From Crossiella sp. S99.2 (lineage in GTDB: Bacteria; Actinomycetota; Actinomycetes; Mycobacteriales; Pseudonocardiaceae): 64,000 bases of DNA. The notes under the pieces were generated by a model. The model was not told where the DNA came from and did not search any database. It saw only the letters and a program-made list of their open reading frames with translations. The stretch spans positions 62,001-126,000 of the forward strand of contig NZ_JALMDK010000019.1 of NCBI RefSeq assembly GCF_023094165.1, read 5' to 3'. The translations under genes and the position numbers were made by a program. This document shows positions 41,961 to 50,913 of this stretch, one piece after another. Positions within the stretch are counted from its first letter, which is position 1, and each line of letters begins with the position of its first letter.

Positions 41961-44900
41961 ATGTCCGGCATGGCGAATGCGACTGGACCAGTCTCGCGAC
42001 GCGGTTTCCTTGCCAGCACGGGCACCTTGCTCGCCAGCGTCGGTGTCGGCGTCGCCTTACCCGGCGCCGCGGCCGCGGCCCCTGATCCGGGACAGGCCGC
42101 TCCGCCGCGCACCGATCTGGCCAGGTTCCGGCCCGTCACCGCCTCCTCCACCGCCTATGCCGCCGCCCCGCCGGAGTTCGCGGTGGACGGCCTCGCGGTC
42201 ACCGGGGTGCGTGGCAGCGGCTGGCGGGCCGAGGCGGCGGGACCGCAGTGGCTGATCGTGGATCTCCAGGCCCAGTGCCGGATCGAGGCGGTCCGCCTGG
42301 TCTTCGAGGCCAGGCTGACCGACCCGGCCTACGTGCCCGGCACCGGCTGGAATCCCTTCTCCGACACCGACGGCTCGGAGATCCTCTCCAGCGCCGCCAC
42401 CGCCTTCCGGCTGGAGGTCTCGGACAACGGGACCGCCTGGCGCACCGTGTACGAGACCGGCTCCGGTCCTGGCGGCCAGGTCGACATCGCGCTGCCCACG
42501 CCCGCCACCGGCCGCTGGGTGCGGCTGTCCACCTCGCGCACGCACAACACGAACCCGTTGGGGCTCAACGGTTTCGAGGTCTACGGCAGCACCGAACGGC
42601 CGCGCCCGGCGGTCAAGGGCTGGACCGACTGGGGCCGCAACACCCGCCCCGCGCCGGCGCTGACCGTCGGCAAGGACGGCACCGTGCCCCTGGAATCCGG
42701 CTGGTCGCTGACCATGGACGAGTGGGCGGGCAGCAGCGACGGCGCCGCGCTGTCCGGCCCGAGCATCGACACCACCACCTGGCTCCCGGCCTCCGTGCCC
42801 GGCACCGTGCTGGCCGACCTGGTGGACCAGGGACACCTGCCGGATCCGGTGTCCGGGCAGCACAACCTGCACATCCCGGAGGCGCTGTCCCGGCACAGCT
42901 GGTGGTACCGGCGGGCTTTCACCGTGCCGCGCGAGCTGGACGTCAGCGCCGGGCGGCAGGTGTGGCTGGAACTGGACGGGGTCAACCACCACGGCGAGGT
43001 CTGGCTCAACGGGCACAAGGTCGGCACCGTGACCAGCCCGTTCGCCCGCGCCCACCTCAACATCACCGAAGCCCTGAAAGCGGGTAACGGCAAGCACAAC
43101 CTGGCCATCCGGGTCGACCCGATGCCGCATCCGGGCACCGCGGGCGACAAGGGCGCGGACGGACTGGCGTTCCTGCACTCCGGCAAGCTCTACCTGGACT
43201 CGCCGACCTACCTGGCCGCCTCCGGCTGGGACTGGATGCCCGCCGTGCGCGACCGCGGCGCGGGCCTGTGGAACCACGTTCGCCTGCGCAGCACCGGATC
43301 GGCGGTTTTCGGCGACCCGCGGGTGGAGACCACCCTGCCCAACCTGCCGGACACCGGCCTGGCCGAGGTCAAGATCAGCGTCCCGGTGCGCAACCCCGGT
43401 GCGGCGCCGGTGTCCGTGGTGGTGCAGGCGAGCTTCGGCGCGATCAGCCTGCGCAGCACGGTGACCGTGCCCGCCGGTGGCAGCGCCAACGCCGTGTTCA
43501 CCCCGGCCGAGCACCCGGCGCTGCGGCTGCGTGACCCGAAACTGTGGTGGCCCAACGGGTACGGCGACCCCAGCCTGCACGACCTCACCCTGACCGCCAC
43601 CGTCGGCGGGGTGCGCAGCGACCGGCGCAGCCTGCGGTTCGGCATCCGCCAGTTCGGCTACGGCTACGACATCCCGATCAAGATCGACCCGGCTACCAAC
43701 TCGGCCAGGCAGACCGTCGAGTTCGCCCGCGTCCAGGCCAGGCACGTCCGGATTCTGTGTCACACCAGGGCCACCGGCTGGGGCAACTCGATGTGGAGCC
43801 TGTCCGTTGTGGACAGTGCGAAGCCGGAGGTCGATCTGGCCCTTGGCAAGACGGCCAGCGCGTCCTCAGTGGACAATCCCGGCAACGCGGCGGGCAACGT
43901 GGTGGACGGCAACACCGGCACCCGCTGGTCCTCGGAGTACACCGACAACCAGTGGATCCAGGTGGACCTGGGCGCGGACACCGGGTTCGACCGGGTGGTG
44001 CTGCTGTGGGAAACGGCCTACGCCAAGGACTTCACCGTGCAGACCTCGGCCGACGGCCAGAGCTGGACGGAGGCCAAGAAGGTCAGCAACGCGCCGATCC
44101 CGTTGCGGATCAGCGTGAACGGCGTGCAGGTGTACTGCCGCGGCGGCAACTGGGGCTGGGACGAACTGCTGCGCCGGATGATCCCGGACCGGATGGACGC
44201 GGTGGTGAAGATGCACCGCGACATGAACTTCACCATGATCCGCAACTGGATCGGCAGCAGCTACCGGGAGGAGCTGTTCGCCCAGTGCGATGAGCAGGGC
44301 ATCCTGGTGTGGAACGACTTCTGGGAAGCGGGGGCCTTCCTGGCCGACCCGCCCGGCTACGTCGACGTCGCCCGCGACACCATCCTGCGCTACCGCACCC
44401 ACCCCTGCATCGTGGTCTGGTGCGCGGCCAACGAGCAGCACCCGCCGCCGGCCATCCACAACGGCATCGCCAAGGCCATCGCCGAGGAACACAGCGAGAT
44501 CCTGTACATGCCGGACTCCGCGGGCGGTTTTGTCTCCGGGCACGGCCCGTACTACTGGGTGGAGCCGGCCAAGTACTTCGAGGCGAGCACCTACGACACC
44601 AACAACTTCGGCTTCCACACCGAGATCGGCATGCCCACCATCCCGGTGGTGGAAAGCATGCGCAACCTGGTCGGCAAGGACAATCCTGGCTGGCCGATCG
44701 ACATCACCTGGTTCCACCACGACTGGTCCACCAAGGGCAACCAGCGGCCGCAGACCTATCTGGAGGCGATCAACACCCGGCTCGGCGAGTCGACCAGCCT
44801 GGCCGAGTTCTGCCGCAAGGCCCAGTTCGTCAACTACGAGAACATGCGCGCCATGTTCGAGGCGTGGACGGCGAACCTGTGGCAGGACGCGAACGCGTTG

Positions 44901-45590
44901 CTGCTGTGGATGTCGCACCCGGCCTGGCACAGCACGGTGTGGCAGACCTACGACTACGACCTGGACGTCAACGGCAGCTACTACGGCGCCCGCAAGGGCT
45001 GCGAAGCCGTGCACGTGCAGGCAAATCCGGACGGCCGGGTGGTCGCGGCCAACCACACCACGACTGCGATCACCGGTGCCACGGTCAAGGCCACCCTGTT
45101 CGACCTCAACGGCAAACAGCTCGGCGACCCGCAGTCCCAGCAGCTCGCCATCGCGGCCTCCAACATCACTCGCGCGTTCACCGTCCCGTTCGGTGCCGAA
45201 CTGCCCGCGCTGCACCTGTTGCGGCTGGTGCTCAGTGACGGCAACGGCAAGGTGCTCTCGGAGAACACCTACTGGCGCTACCGCAAACCCGAGGACATGC
45301 GACAGCTCAACACGTTGGCGCAGACCAGGGTCTCGGTGCGCGTCGGCGAGCAACGGCCAGGCAAGCTGACCGCGACCCTGCGCAACGAGGGCCGCACGGT
45401 GGCCGCGCTGGTCCGGCTGTCCGTACGCGACCGCCGTTCCGGCGAGCGAGTGCTCCCGGTGACCTACAGCGACAACTACCTGTGGCTGCTCCCCGGCGAA
45501 TCCCGCACCATCACCGCGACCTGGAACCCGGCGAAACAACCGTCCGGCACGCCGAACCTGGTCGTGGAGGGCTACAACACGCGTAACTGA
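41961..45590 (+). CDS. Tat-secreted GH2 glycosidase with CBM32 domains, one inserted in the catalytic region
   Basis: Likely exo-beta-glycosidase of the beta-glucosaminidase/mannosidase branch of GH2. Of about 1,209 residues, the N-terminus is a Tat signal (SRRGFLASTGTLLASVGVG). A F5/8-type-C (CBM32) domain follows at about 50-205, then the GH2 sugar-binding and sandwich domains, then the barrel and C-terminal sandwiches. Catalytic Glu candidates are in WCAANEQHPP (acid/base) and GFHTEIGMP (nucleophile). Between the strand FGIRQFGYGYD and the barrel start VNGVQVYCRGGNWGWDELL, about 150 residues are inserted that contain a second CBM32 (LALGKTASASSVDNPGNAAG). ATG 41961 follows AAGG; 41970 is an alternative. 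Monocistronic. The exact sugar is not clear. Confidence 0.88.
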   Translation: MSGMANATGPVSRRGFLASTGTLLASVGVGVALPGAAAAAPDPGQAAPPRTDLARFRPVTASSTAYAAAPPEFAVDGLAVTGVRGSGWRAEAAGPQWLIVDLQAQCRIEAVRLVFEARLTDPAYVPGTGWNPFSDTDGSEILSSAATAFRLEVSDNGTAWRTVYETGSGPGGQVDIALPTPATGRWVRLSTSRTHNTNPLGLNGFEVYGSTERPRPAVKGWTDWGRNTRPAPALTVGKDGTVPLESGWSLTMDEWAGSSDGAALSGPSIDTTTWLPASVPGTVLADLVDQGHLPDPVSGQHNLHIPEALSRHSWWYRRAFTVPRELDVSAGRQVWLELDGVNHHGEVWLNGHKVGTVTSPFARAHLNITEALKAGNGKHNLAIRVDPMPHPGTAGDKGADGLAFLHSGKLYLDSPTYLAASGWDWMPAVRDRGAGLWNHVRLRSTGSAVFGDPRVETTLPNLPDTGLAEVKISVPVRNPGAAPVSVVVQASFGAISLRSTVTVPAGGSANAVFTPAEHPALRLRDPKLWWPNGYGDPSLHDLTLTATVGGVRSDRRSLRFGIRQFGYGYDIPIKIDPATNSARQTVEFARVQARHVRILCHTRATGWGNSMWSLSVVDSAKPEVDLALGKTASASSVDNPGNAAGNVVDGNTGTRWSSEYTDNQWIQVDLGADTGFDRVVLLWETAYAKDFTVQTSADGQSWTEAKKVSNAPIPLRISVNGVQVYCRGGNWGWDELLRRMIPDRMDAVVKMHRDMNFTMIRNWIGSSYREELFAQCDEQGILVWNDFWEAGAFLADPPGYVDVARDTILRYRTHPCIVVWCAANEQHPPPAIHNGIAKAIAEEHSEILYMPDSAGGFVSGHGPYYWVEPAKYFEASTYDTNNFGFHTEIGMPTIPVVESMRNLVGKDNPGWPIDITWFHHDWSTKGNQRPQTYLEAINTRLGESTSLAEFCRKAQFVNYENMRAMFEAWTANLWQDANALLLWMSHPAWHSTVWQTYDYDLDVNGSYYGARKGCEAVHVQANPDGRVVAANHTTTAITGATVKATLFDLNGKQLGDPQSQQLAIAASNITRAFTVPFGAELPALHLLRLVLSDGNGKVLSENTYWRYRKPEDMRQLNTLAQTRVSVRVGEQRPGKLTATLRNEGRTVAALVRLSVRDRRSGERVLPVTYSDNYLWLLPGESRTITATWNPAKQPSGTPNLVVEGYNTRN

Positions 45591-45624
45591 GCCGATTGTC
45601 GGACCCGTCCGCTAGGTTGCCCGC

Positions 45625-46320
45625 ATGGCTGAATTTGTGCTGGTCGCGGGCGCCTGGCTGGGTGGCTGGGCGTGGGATGACGTGGCGCCGGAGTTGCGCG
45701 CCGCCGGACACGGCGTGCACCCGGTGACGCTGTCGGGTCTGGCCGAGAAGCGGGATCTGCCCGCGGGGCAGCAAACGCACGTGCGGGACATCGTGGCCGA
45801 GATCGAACGCCTGGACCTGCGCGAGGTGGTGCTGGTCGGGCACAGCTACTCCGGCATCCCGGTCGGCCAGGCCGCCGAACGCATTGGCGACCGGTTGGCG
45901 CACATCGTCTTCGTCGACTCCAATGTGCCTGTGGAGGGCGAGTCCTTCGTCTCGATGTCGCCGTGGGGGCAGACTTTGGTCCTGCCCGCGATCGCCGAAT
46001 CCGGGGGTTTCTGGCCGCCCCTGGCCGCCGCCGATTACGACGGCCAGGGACTGACCAGCGAGCAGATCACCCGGATCGTGGACGGATCAACACCACATCC
46101 TGGCGACTCGCTGACCGAGCCCGCGGAGCTGACCCGGTCACTCGTCGAGCTGCCCGCCACCTACGTCAAATGCCTGCTCGACGGCGACGAGCCGAGCCCC
46201 GCGGTGGCGAAGCTGCTCACCAGTGACCGCTGGCGACTGGTGCGGTTGAACACCGGGCATTGGCCGATGTTCTCCCAGCCCCGCGAACTGGCTCAGCTCC
46301 TGCTCACGGCCGCACCGTGA
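45625..46320 (+). CDS. Alpha/beta hydrolase (esterase-like)
   Basis: Cytoplasmic hydrolase of 231 residues, close in layout to hydroxynitrile-lyase/methyl-esterase-like proteins. It begins FVLVAGAWLGGWAWDDVAP with the oxyanion region and has nucleophile elbow VGHSYSGIP near residue 72. An Asp is in CLLDGDEPSP near 192, and the His is in LNTGHWPMFSQP near 212. The triad is complete. Its end overlaps the convergent MRJP-like gene by 17 bp. Substrate unknown. Confidence 0.87.
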   Translation: MAEFVLVAGAWLGGWAWDDVAPELRAAGHGVHPVTLSGLAEKRDLPAGQQTHVRDIVAEIERLDLREVVLVGHSYSGIPVGQAAERIGDRLAHIVFVDSNVPVEGESFVSMSPWGQTLVLPAIAESGGFWPPLAAADYDGQGLTSEQITRIVDGSTPHPGDSLTEPAELTRSLVELPATYVKCLLDGDEPSPAVAKLLTSDRWRLVRLNTGHWPMFSQPRELAQLLLTAAP

Positions 46321-47383
46321 ACAGCTGGATCGGCCACTGAACCCGCGTCTGGCCGCCGTGGAACAGGGCCACCCGGTCCATTTGCGGCACCGGCAGCCAG
46401 ATCCGGCCGTCCGGGGCGAGGAAGGGCGCGTCCGTCCAATGTAGACGCTGGTCCTGGACCACAGTGCTGATCCGGCCATCAGGCGTGCGCCGCTTGAGCG
46501 CGTGCTCGACCAGGTCGGTGAAGTACAGGTTCCCGTGCCGGTCCATCGCGGTGCCGCCGACCGCGGGCAGGTCGGCCCAGGGCTCGACCCGGGCGGCCAG
46601 TTCCGGCGCGGACAGGCCCGGGTTGTCCAGGTCGCGGGTGGCGATGCGGGACCAGGGGCCGTGCAGGGAGCCGTAGTAGAGCCATTGGCGATCCGGGGAC
46701 AGCTCAAGCGGATCGGCGTGCACCCGCAGCGGGTTGCCGTCCGGGGCTCGTACCACCGCGCCGTCCAGGACCAGGGGCCGGTCGGCCGGGGCGACGGTGG
46801 ACGGGTGGTTGTCCAGCACCCGCCGGGCCGTGCCGGTGACCAGGTCGAGGATGATCAGGCCGGGGCGGCCCGCGTCGGTCAGGTAGGCGTGGCGGCCGTG
46901 GAAGCGGACGTCGTCGACGTAGCTGCCGGGCAGGGCCACCGAGTCGGCGAAGTGGTGGATCCGGGTGACCTGGTTGGTGCGCAGGTTGATCCGGACCAGT
47001 TTGGCGGCGCGGGGGAGTGGGTTGCCGCCGAAGTCGGGCGACCCGGTGTCCACCGCCCACAGCGAGCCGTGGCCGTCGTGGTGGATGGCGTTGATGTTGA
47101 CGAACTTCGCGGCCGGGTCCTGACCGGGCTGCCAGGAGTTCCACTCCGCGTTCGGATAGGGCCGGGGGACGCCTCGGCTCAGCCTGGCCAGGGCCGGGCC
47201 GCGGGAGCCGCTCCAGCGTGGGCCGGAGACGAAGACCCGGTTCCGGTCCACGGCCACCGCGTTCCAGATCATCTCCTGGCTCTGCGCGGCGACCCGCAGG
47301 TCGGCTCGGGTGGCGGCCTCGGCGGTCGCGGTGGCCATGGGGAGGGCCAGCGCGGCCGCCAGCACTACGGCGGAAAACCTCAT
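46304..47383 (-). CDS. Secreted major-royal-jelly/yellow-family beta-propeller protein
   Basis: Extracellular protein of 359 residues with a signal peptide (VVLAAALALPMATATAEAAT). The mature part has the MRJP/yellow layout: NINAIHHDGHGSLWAVDTG near residue 100, AYLTDAGRPGLIILDLVTG near 180, LELSPDRQWLYYGSLHGP near 235 and GNLYFTDLVEHALKRRTPDG near 290. The family is mostly known from insects but also occurs in bacteria; a biochemical role is not established. ATG at 47383 is chosen because it directly precedes the signal peptide; a start 108 bp upstream would add an implausible lead. Monocistronic and divergent from the ABC importer. Confidence 0.82.
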   Translation of the reverse strand: MRFSAVVLAAALALPMATATAEAATRADLRVAAQSQEMIWNAVAVDRNRVFVSGPRWSGSRGPALARLSRGVPRPYPNAEWNSWQPGQDPAAKFVNINAIHHDGHGSLWAVDTGSPDFGGNPLPRAAKLVRINLRTNQVTRIHHFADSVALPGSYVDDVRFHGRHAYLTDAGRPGLIILDLVTGTARRVLDNHPSTVAPADRPLVLDGAVVRAPDGNPLRVHADPLELSPDRQWLYYGSLHGPWSRIATRDLDNPGLSAPELAARVEPWADLPAVGGTAMDRHGNLYFTDLVEHALKRRTPDGRISTVVQDQRLHWTDAPFLAPDGRIWLPVPQMDRVALFHGGQTRVQWPIQLFTVRP

Positions 47384-47583
47384 GTGCCGCAACCTAAACA
47401 ACAGGTGGTGGTTACCTGCAAGGGCAGCAGGGCACCTCGCGGTGACCAGGTCACCAACGAGTGACGTAGCTTTCCCGGCCGGATCCCGCATAGTGGATCA
47501 CCCGGCGGTGTCGCCCCCGATCGCACTAGTCTCCGGCTCACGCCCGGCTTCCGGGCAGCTGGCCGAAGTCGAGGGAGTCGCTG

Positions 47584-49053
47584 ATGCGACACACGCTCAG
47601 GGGCGTGGTGCTGTTCCTGCTGTTGCTGGTCGTGCTGCCGGGGCAGGCGAGCGCACAGGCCGCCGAACAACCCGTGGTCCGGGTCGGCACCGAGGGGACC
47701 TACCCGCCGTTCTCCTTCCACGATCCGCGCAGCCAGGAACTCACCGGCTACGACATCGAGGTGATCAAGGCGATCGCCGGCAAGGCCGGGTGGAAGCTGG
47801 AGTTCGTCGAGACCCAGTGGGACGCGATCTTCCCGGCGCTGGACGCCCGGCGGATCGACCTGATCGCCAACCAGGTCTCGGTCAACGACGAACGCAAGGC
47901 CAAATACGGCCTGTCCAGCACCTACACCTACTCCCGCGGCGTGGTCGTCCGGCGCACCGGCGATACCGCCATCAAGTCGCTGGCCGACCTCAACGGCAAG
48001 ACCACCGCCCAGTCCAGCACCAGCAACTGGGCCAAGGTGGCCAAGGACGCCGGGGCGAAGGTGGAGGCGGTCGAAGGGTTCGCGCAGGCCGCCGCACTGC
48101 TCGCGCAGGGCCGGGTGGACGCGATCGTGAACGACAACATCGCCGTGCTGGACTACCTGGCCAGCACCGGCTCCACCGCGGTGGAGATCGCAGGCAACGC
48201 CGGGGACAAGATCAGCGAGCAGGCGCTGACCTTCCGCAAGAGTGACGAAACCCTGCTGGCCCAGGCAAATCAGGCGATCACCGCGCTCCAGGCCGACGGC
48301 ACGCTCAGTGGCATCTCGCAGAAGTACTTCAAGGCCAACGTCTCGGTGCCCGACGGCGGCAGCGCCGACCTGTCCCAGGGCCGGGGCAGCCGCAGCACCT
48401 GGGAGGTGCTGGCCAGCACCGCGTGGCCGATGTTCGTCGGACTGGTCGAGGTGACCATCCCGCTGACCGCGCTGAGCTTCGCGATCGGCCTGGTGCTCGC
48501 GCTGTTCGTGGCGCTGGCCCGGATCTCCACCTACCGGGTGCTGGCCGGACTGGCCCGCGCGTTCATCTCGATCATCCGCGGCACCCCGTTGCTGCTGCAG
48601 TTGTTCATCGTCTTCTACGGGCTGCCGCAGCTCGGGCTGAAGTTCCCGCCCTTCGCCGCGGCCGTGATCGCCTTCAGCCTCAACGTGGCAGGCTACGCCG
48701 CCGAAGTCGTGCGCTCGGCGATCCTGTCCGTGCCCAAGGGCCAGTTCGAGGCCGCCGCCACCATCGGACTGGACTACACCAAGACGTTGCGCCGGATCAT
48801 CCTGCCGCAGGCGGCCAGAACCGCGGTGCCGCCGCTGTCCAACACGTTGCTGTCCCTGGTCAAGGACACCTCACTGGGTTCGGTGGTGCTGCTGACCGAG
48901 TTGTTCCGGCAGTCCCAGCTGGCCGCGGCGGAGAGCAACGAGTTCCTCGCGCTGTACTCCTTCGCCGGGCTGTACTACTGGCTGATCTGCGTGGGTCTGT
49001 CCGCCGCGCAGAAACGACTGGAGATCCGACTGAACAGGTATGTGAGCACATGA
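47584..49053 (+). CDS. Fused substrate-binding and permease protein of a polar amino-acid ABC importer
   Basis: One polypeptide of 489 residues combines binding protein and membrane subunit. Residues 1-25 are a signal peptide (VVLFLLLLVVLPGQASAQ). Residues 35-260 are an SBP_bac_3 domain (RVGTEGTYPPFSFHDPRS, LTGYDIEVIKAIAGKAG), and from about 285 there is a HisM/TcyJ-type permease with the coupling motif EAAATIGLDYTKTLRRIILPQA near 400. This fusion tethers the binding protein to the channel. Best guess is cystine, glutamine or another polar amino acid, by family. GAGGGAG precedes the ATG. The ATPase gene overlaps the stop (ATGA). Confidence 0.92.
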   Translation: MRHTLRGVVLFLLLLVVLPGQASAQAAEQPVVRVGTEGTYPPFSFHDPRSQELTGYDIEVIKAIAGKAGWKLEFVETQWDAIFPALDARRIDLIANQVSVNDERKAKYGLSSTYTYSRGVVVRRTGDTAIKSLADLNGKTTAQSSTSNWAKVAKDAGAKVEAVEGFAQAAALLAQGRVDAIVNDNIAVLDYLASTGSTAVEIAGNAGDKISEQALTFRKSDETLLAQANQAITALQADGTLSGISQKYFKANVSVPDGGSADLSQGRGSRSTWEVLASTAWPMFVGLVEVTIPLTALSFAIGLVLALFVALARISTYRVLAGLARAFISIIRGTPLLLQLFIVFYGLPQLGLKFPPFAAAVIAFSLNVAGYAAEVVRSAILSVPKGQFEAAATIGLDYTKTLRRIILPQAARTAVPPLSNTLLSLVKDTSLGSVVLLTELFRQSQLAAAESNEFLALYSFAGLYYWLICVGLSAAQKRLEIRLNRYVST

Positions 49054-49832
49054 CTGAGACCGCAGAGCAGGACCTCCGCATCCGGGTGCGCGAGCTGACC
49101 AAGTCCTTCGGCGACGCACACGTGTTGCGCGGCATCGACTTCGACTCGCCGCGCGGGAGTTCGACCGTCCTGTTGGGACCGTCCGGCTCGGGCAAGACCA
49201 CCCTGCTGCGCTCGCTCAACGCGCTGGAGACCCCCGAACGCGGGGTGGTCCGGATCGACGACGTCGAGGTGGATTTCGCCACGCTGCCCAAGGGCAAGGC
49301 CGGTCGCCGGGAGGCAGGCTGGCTGCGCGCGCAGAGCGGCATGGTGTTCCAGGCGCACAACCTGTTCCCGCACCGCACGGTCCTGGAGAACATCATCGAG
49401 GGCCCGGTCATCGCCCAGCAGCGGCCCAGGGAAGAGGCCGTCACCGAGGCGAAGATCCTGCTGGACCAGGTGGGACTGGGCGATCGGGCCGACGCCTACC
49501 CGTACCAGCTTTCCGGCGGGCAGCAGCAACGCGTCGGTATCGCCCGCGCGCTGGCGCTCAAGCCACGGGTGGTGCTCTTCGACGAGCCGACCTCGGCACT
49601 GGACCCGGAACTGGTCGGCGAGGTGCTCGCCGTGATCAAGGACCTGGCCGCGCAGGGCTGGACGATGGTGATCGTCACGCACGAGATCCGCTTCGCCGGG
49701 CAGGTGGCCGACCAGGTGCTGTTCCTGGACGGCGGGGTCATCGTGGAGCACGGTCCGGGCGGCCAGGTGATCGAAGACCCGCGCGAGGAACGCACCCGGC
49801 GCTTCCTCAAGCGCATCCTGGACCCGGGCTGA
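49050..49832 (+). CDS. Amino-acid ABC importer ATPase
   Basis: ATP-binding subunit of the importer, 260 residues. Walker A GPSGSGKTT near residue 43, Q-loop near FQAHNLFPHRTVLENI, signature LSGGQQQRVGIARAL near 153, Walker B VVLFDEPTSALDPEL and switch His in VIVTHEIRFA near 212. It belongs to the polar amino-acid transporter group (GlnQ/TcyN-like). The ATG overlaps the stop of the fused permease gene. A strong hairpin terminator follows. Confidence 0.93.
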   Translation: MTETAEQDLRIRVRELTKSFGDAHVLRGIDFDSPRGSSTVLLGPSGSGKTTLLRSLNALETPERGVVRIDDVEVDFATLPKGKAGRREAGWLRAQSGMVFQAHNLFPHRTVLENIIEGPVIAQQRPREEAVTEAKILLDQVGLGDRADAYPYQLSGGQQQRVGIARALALKPRVVLFDEPTSALDPELVGEVLAVIKDLAAQGWTMVIVTHEIRFAGQVADQVLFLDGGVIVEHGPGGQVIEDPREERTRRFLKRILDPG

Positions 49833-49838
49833 GCAGCG

Positions 49839-49870
49839 CGGGCGCTGTCCCCTAGCGAGGACAGCGCCCG
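49839..49870 (+). terminator. Rho-independent-like hairpin after the ABC operon
   Basis: Perfect 12-bp stem CGGGCGCTGTCC / GGACAGCGCCCG with 8-nt loop, 7 bp after the ATPase stop. No T-tract, as is common in actinobacteria. It may also serve the convergent gene that ends at 49888. Confidence 0.75.
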
Positions 49871-49887
49871 TCATCGGCCGCAACTGT

Positions 49888-50895
49888 TCAGGAACAGTGC
49901 CAGCGCACCGGAATCGACGGTTGCGTACTGGCCTTGCCGTGCACCACCCCGTCATCTCCCACGACGTTGACCCGCCCACCGGTCGCACCGGGCGGCAGCG
50001 GCAGTTCGGCCAGCAGCCGGGTGCCGCGCCACACCGCGGGCGGTCCGTCCAGGTTGTCCAGCTGCCCGCCGATCAGGTGCAGCCGGTTGATCCCGTGCGC
50101 CGCGCCGCCGCGCAGTGGCTGACTGACCACGCCGGTGCCGAGTTCCCACTGCCAGGCGGTGACCGGGTTCTGACCGTTGAACCGGAAGCCGACCACCCGG
50201 CCGTTGTTCAGCGAGCGCGCCATCGCGTCGGTCGAGCCCGGCATCGCGGTGAACACCCCGGCCCGCCACACGTGCACGTTGCTCCGCCCACCGCTGAGCA
50301 GCACGGTGCCGTCCTCGTCGATGTCGACCAGGATCGGCACCCCGGTTCCCGGCGGCGTGATCACCTCCGGCGTGCTTGAACCGGCCCGCCACAACAGCAC
50401 GAAGTCCTTGCCGCCCTGCCAGATCGCGGCCACCACGTCGCCGCCGTCGTTGAGCGCGGCCGAGTCCTGCAGCCTGGCCCCGGCCGGCAGCGGCAGGGTG
50501 CGGTAGCCGTCGGCGGGGGAGTGGGTCAGCAGCACCCGCTCGCCCTGGGCGTCCTTGCCGCGCAACACCACCGTTCCGCCGTTGTTCTCATCGACCGGCT
50601 GCGCCCCGGTCACCCCCGGCGCGGCGGGCTGCCGCACGGCGAAACCGTTGACCCAGCGGAAGAACTCCGCGTCGTCGACGGTCACCCGCCGGTACCCGGA
50701 GTACCCGCCCTGGGCGTTGGACCCGGTCACGGTGAACTCGCTCGCCGGTATCCCGGGCGGTCCCGCCACCGGGGTCACCTGCCAGGTGCAGGGCGCGTCC
50801 GCCGGTGCGGCGACCGCGGTGGTGGTGAGTCCGGCGGTCAGTGCGACCGCCGCCAGCACTGTCCCTACCGCTCGGATGGTTTCCTTGCTGAGCAT
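49888..50895 (-). CDS. Secreted HAF-like repeat protein, paralogue 1
   Basis: Unrecognised function. The 335-residue protein has a signal peptide (AVGTVLAAVALTAGLTTTAV, then AAPADAP). The mature part is built of repeats of about 45 residues, each with a strand rich in Asp/Gly and a W or V anchor (ALNDGGDVVAAIWQGGKDFV, DIDEDGTVLLSGGRSNVHVW, SLNNGRVVGFRFNG), as in HAF-type beta-propellers. It shares the N-terminal pattern CxWQxxPVAGPPG ... GGYSGY and the C-terminal PVRWHCS with the next gene, whose product ends PVQWSC, showing tandem duplication. Probably a secreted six- or seven-bladed propeller. Confidence 0.75.
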   Translation of the reverse strand: MLSKETIRAVGTVLAAVALTAGLTTTAVAAPADAPCTWQVTPVAGPPGIPASEFTVTGSNAQGGYSGYRRVTVDDAEFFRWVNGFAVRQPAAPGVTGAQPVDENNGGTVVLRGKDAQGERVLLTHSPADGYRTLPLPAGARLQDSAALNDGGDVVAAIWQGGKDFVLLWRAGSSTPEVITPPGTGVPILVDIDEDGTVLLSGGRSNVHVWRAGVFTAMPGSTDAMARSLNNGRVVGFRFNGQNPVTAWQWELGTGVVSQPLRGGAAHGINRLHLIGGQLDNLDGPPAVWRGTRLLAELPLPPGATGGRVNVVGDDGVVHGKASTQPSIPVRWHCS

Positions 50896-50913
50896 GGCTT
50901 TTCTCCCCAGTTG

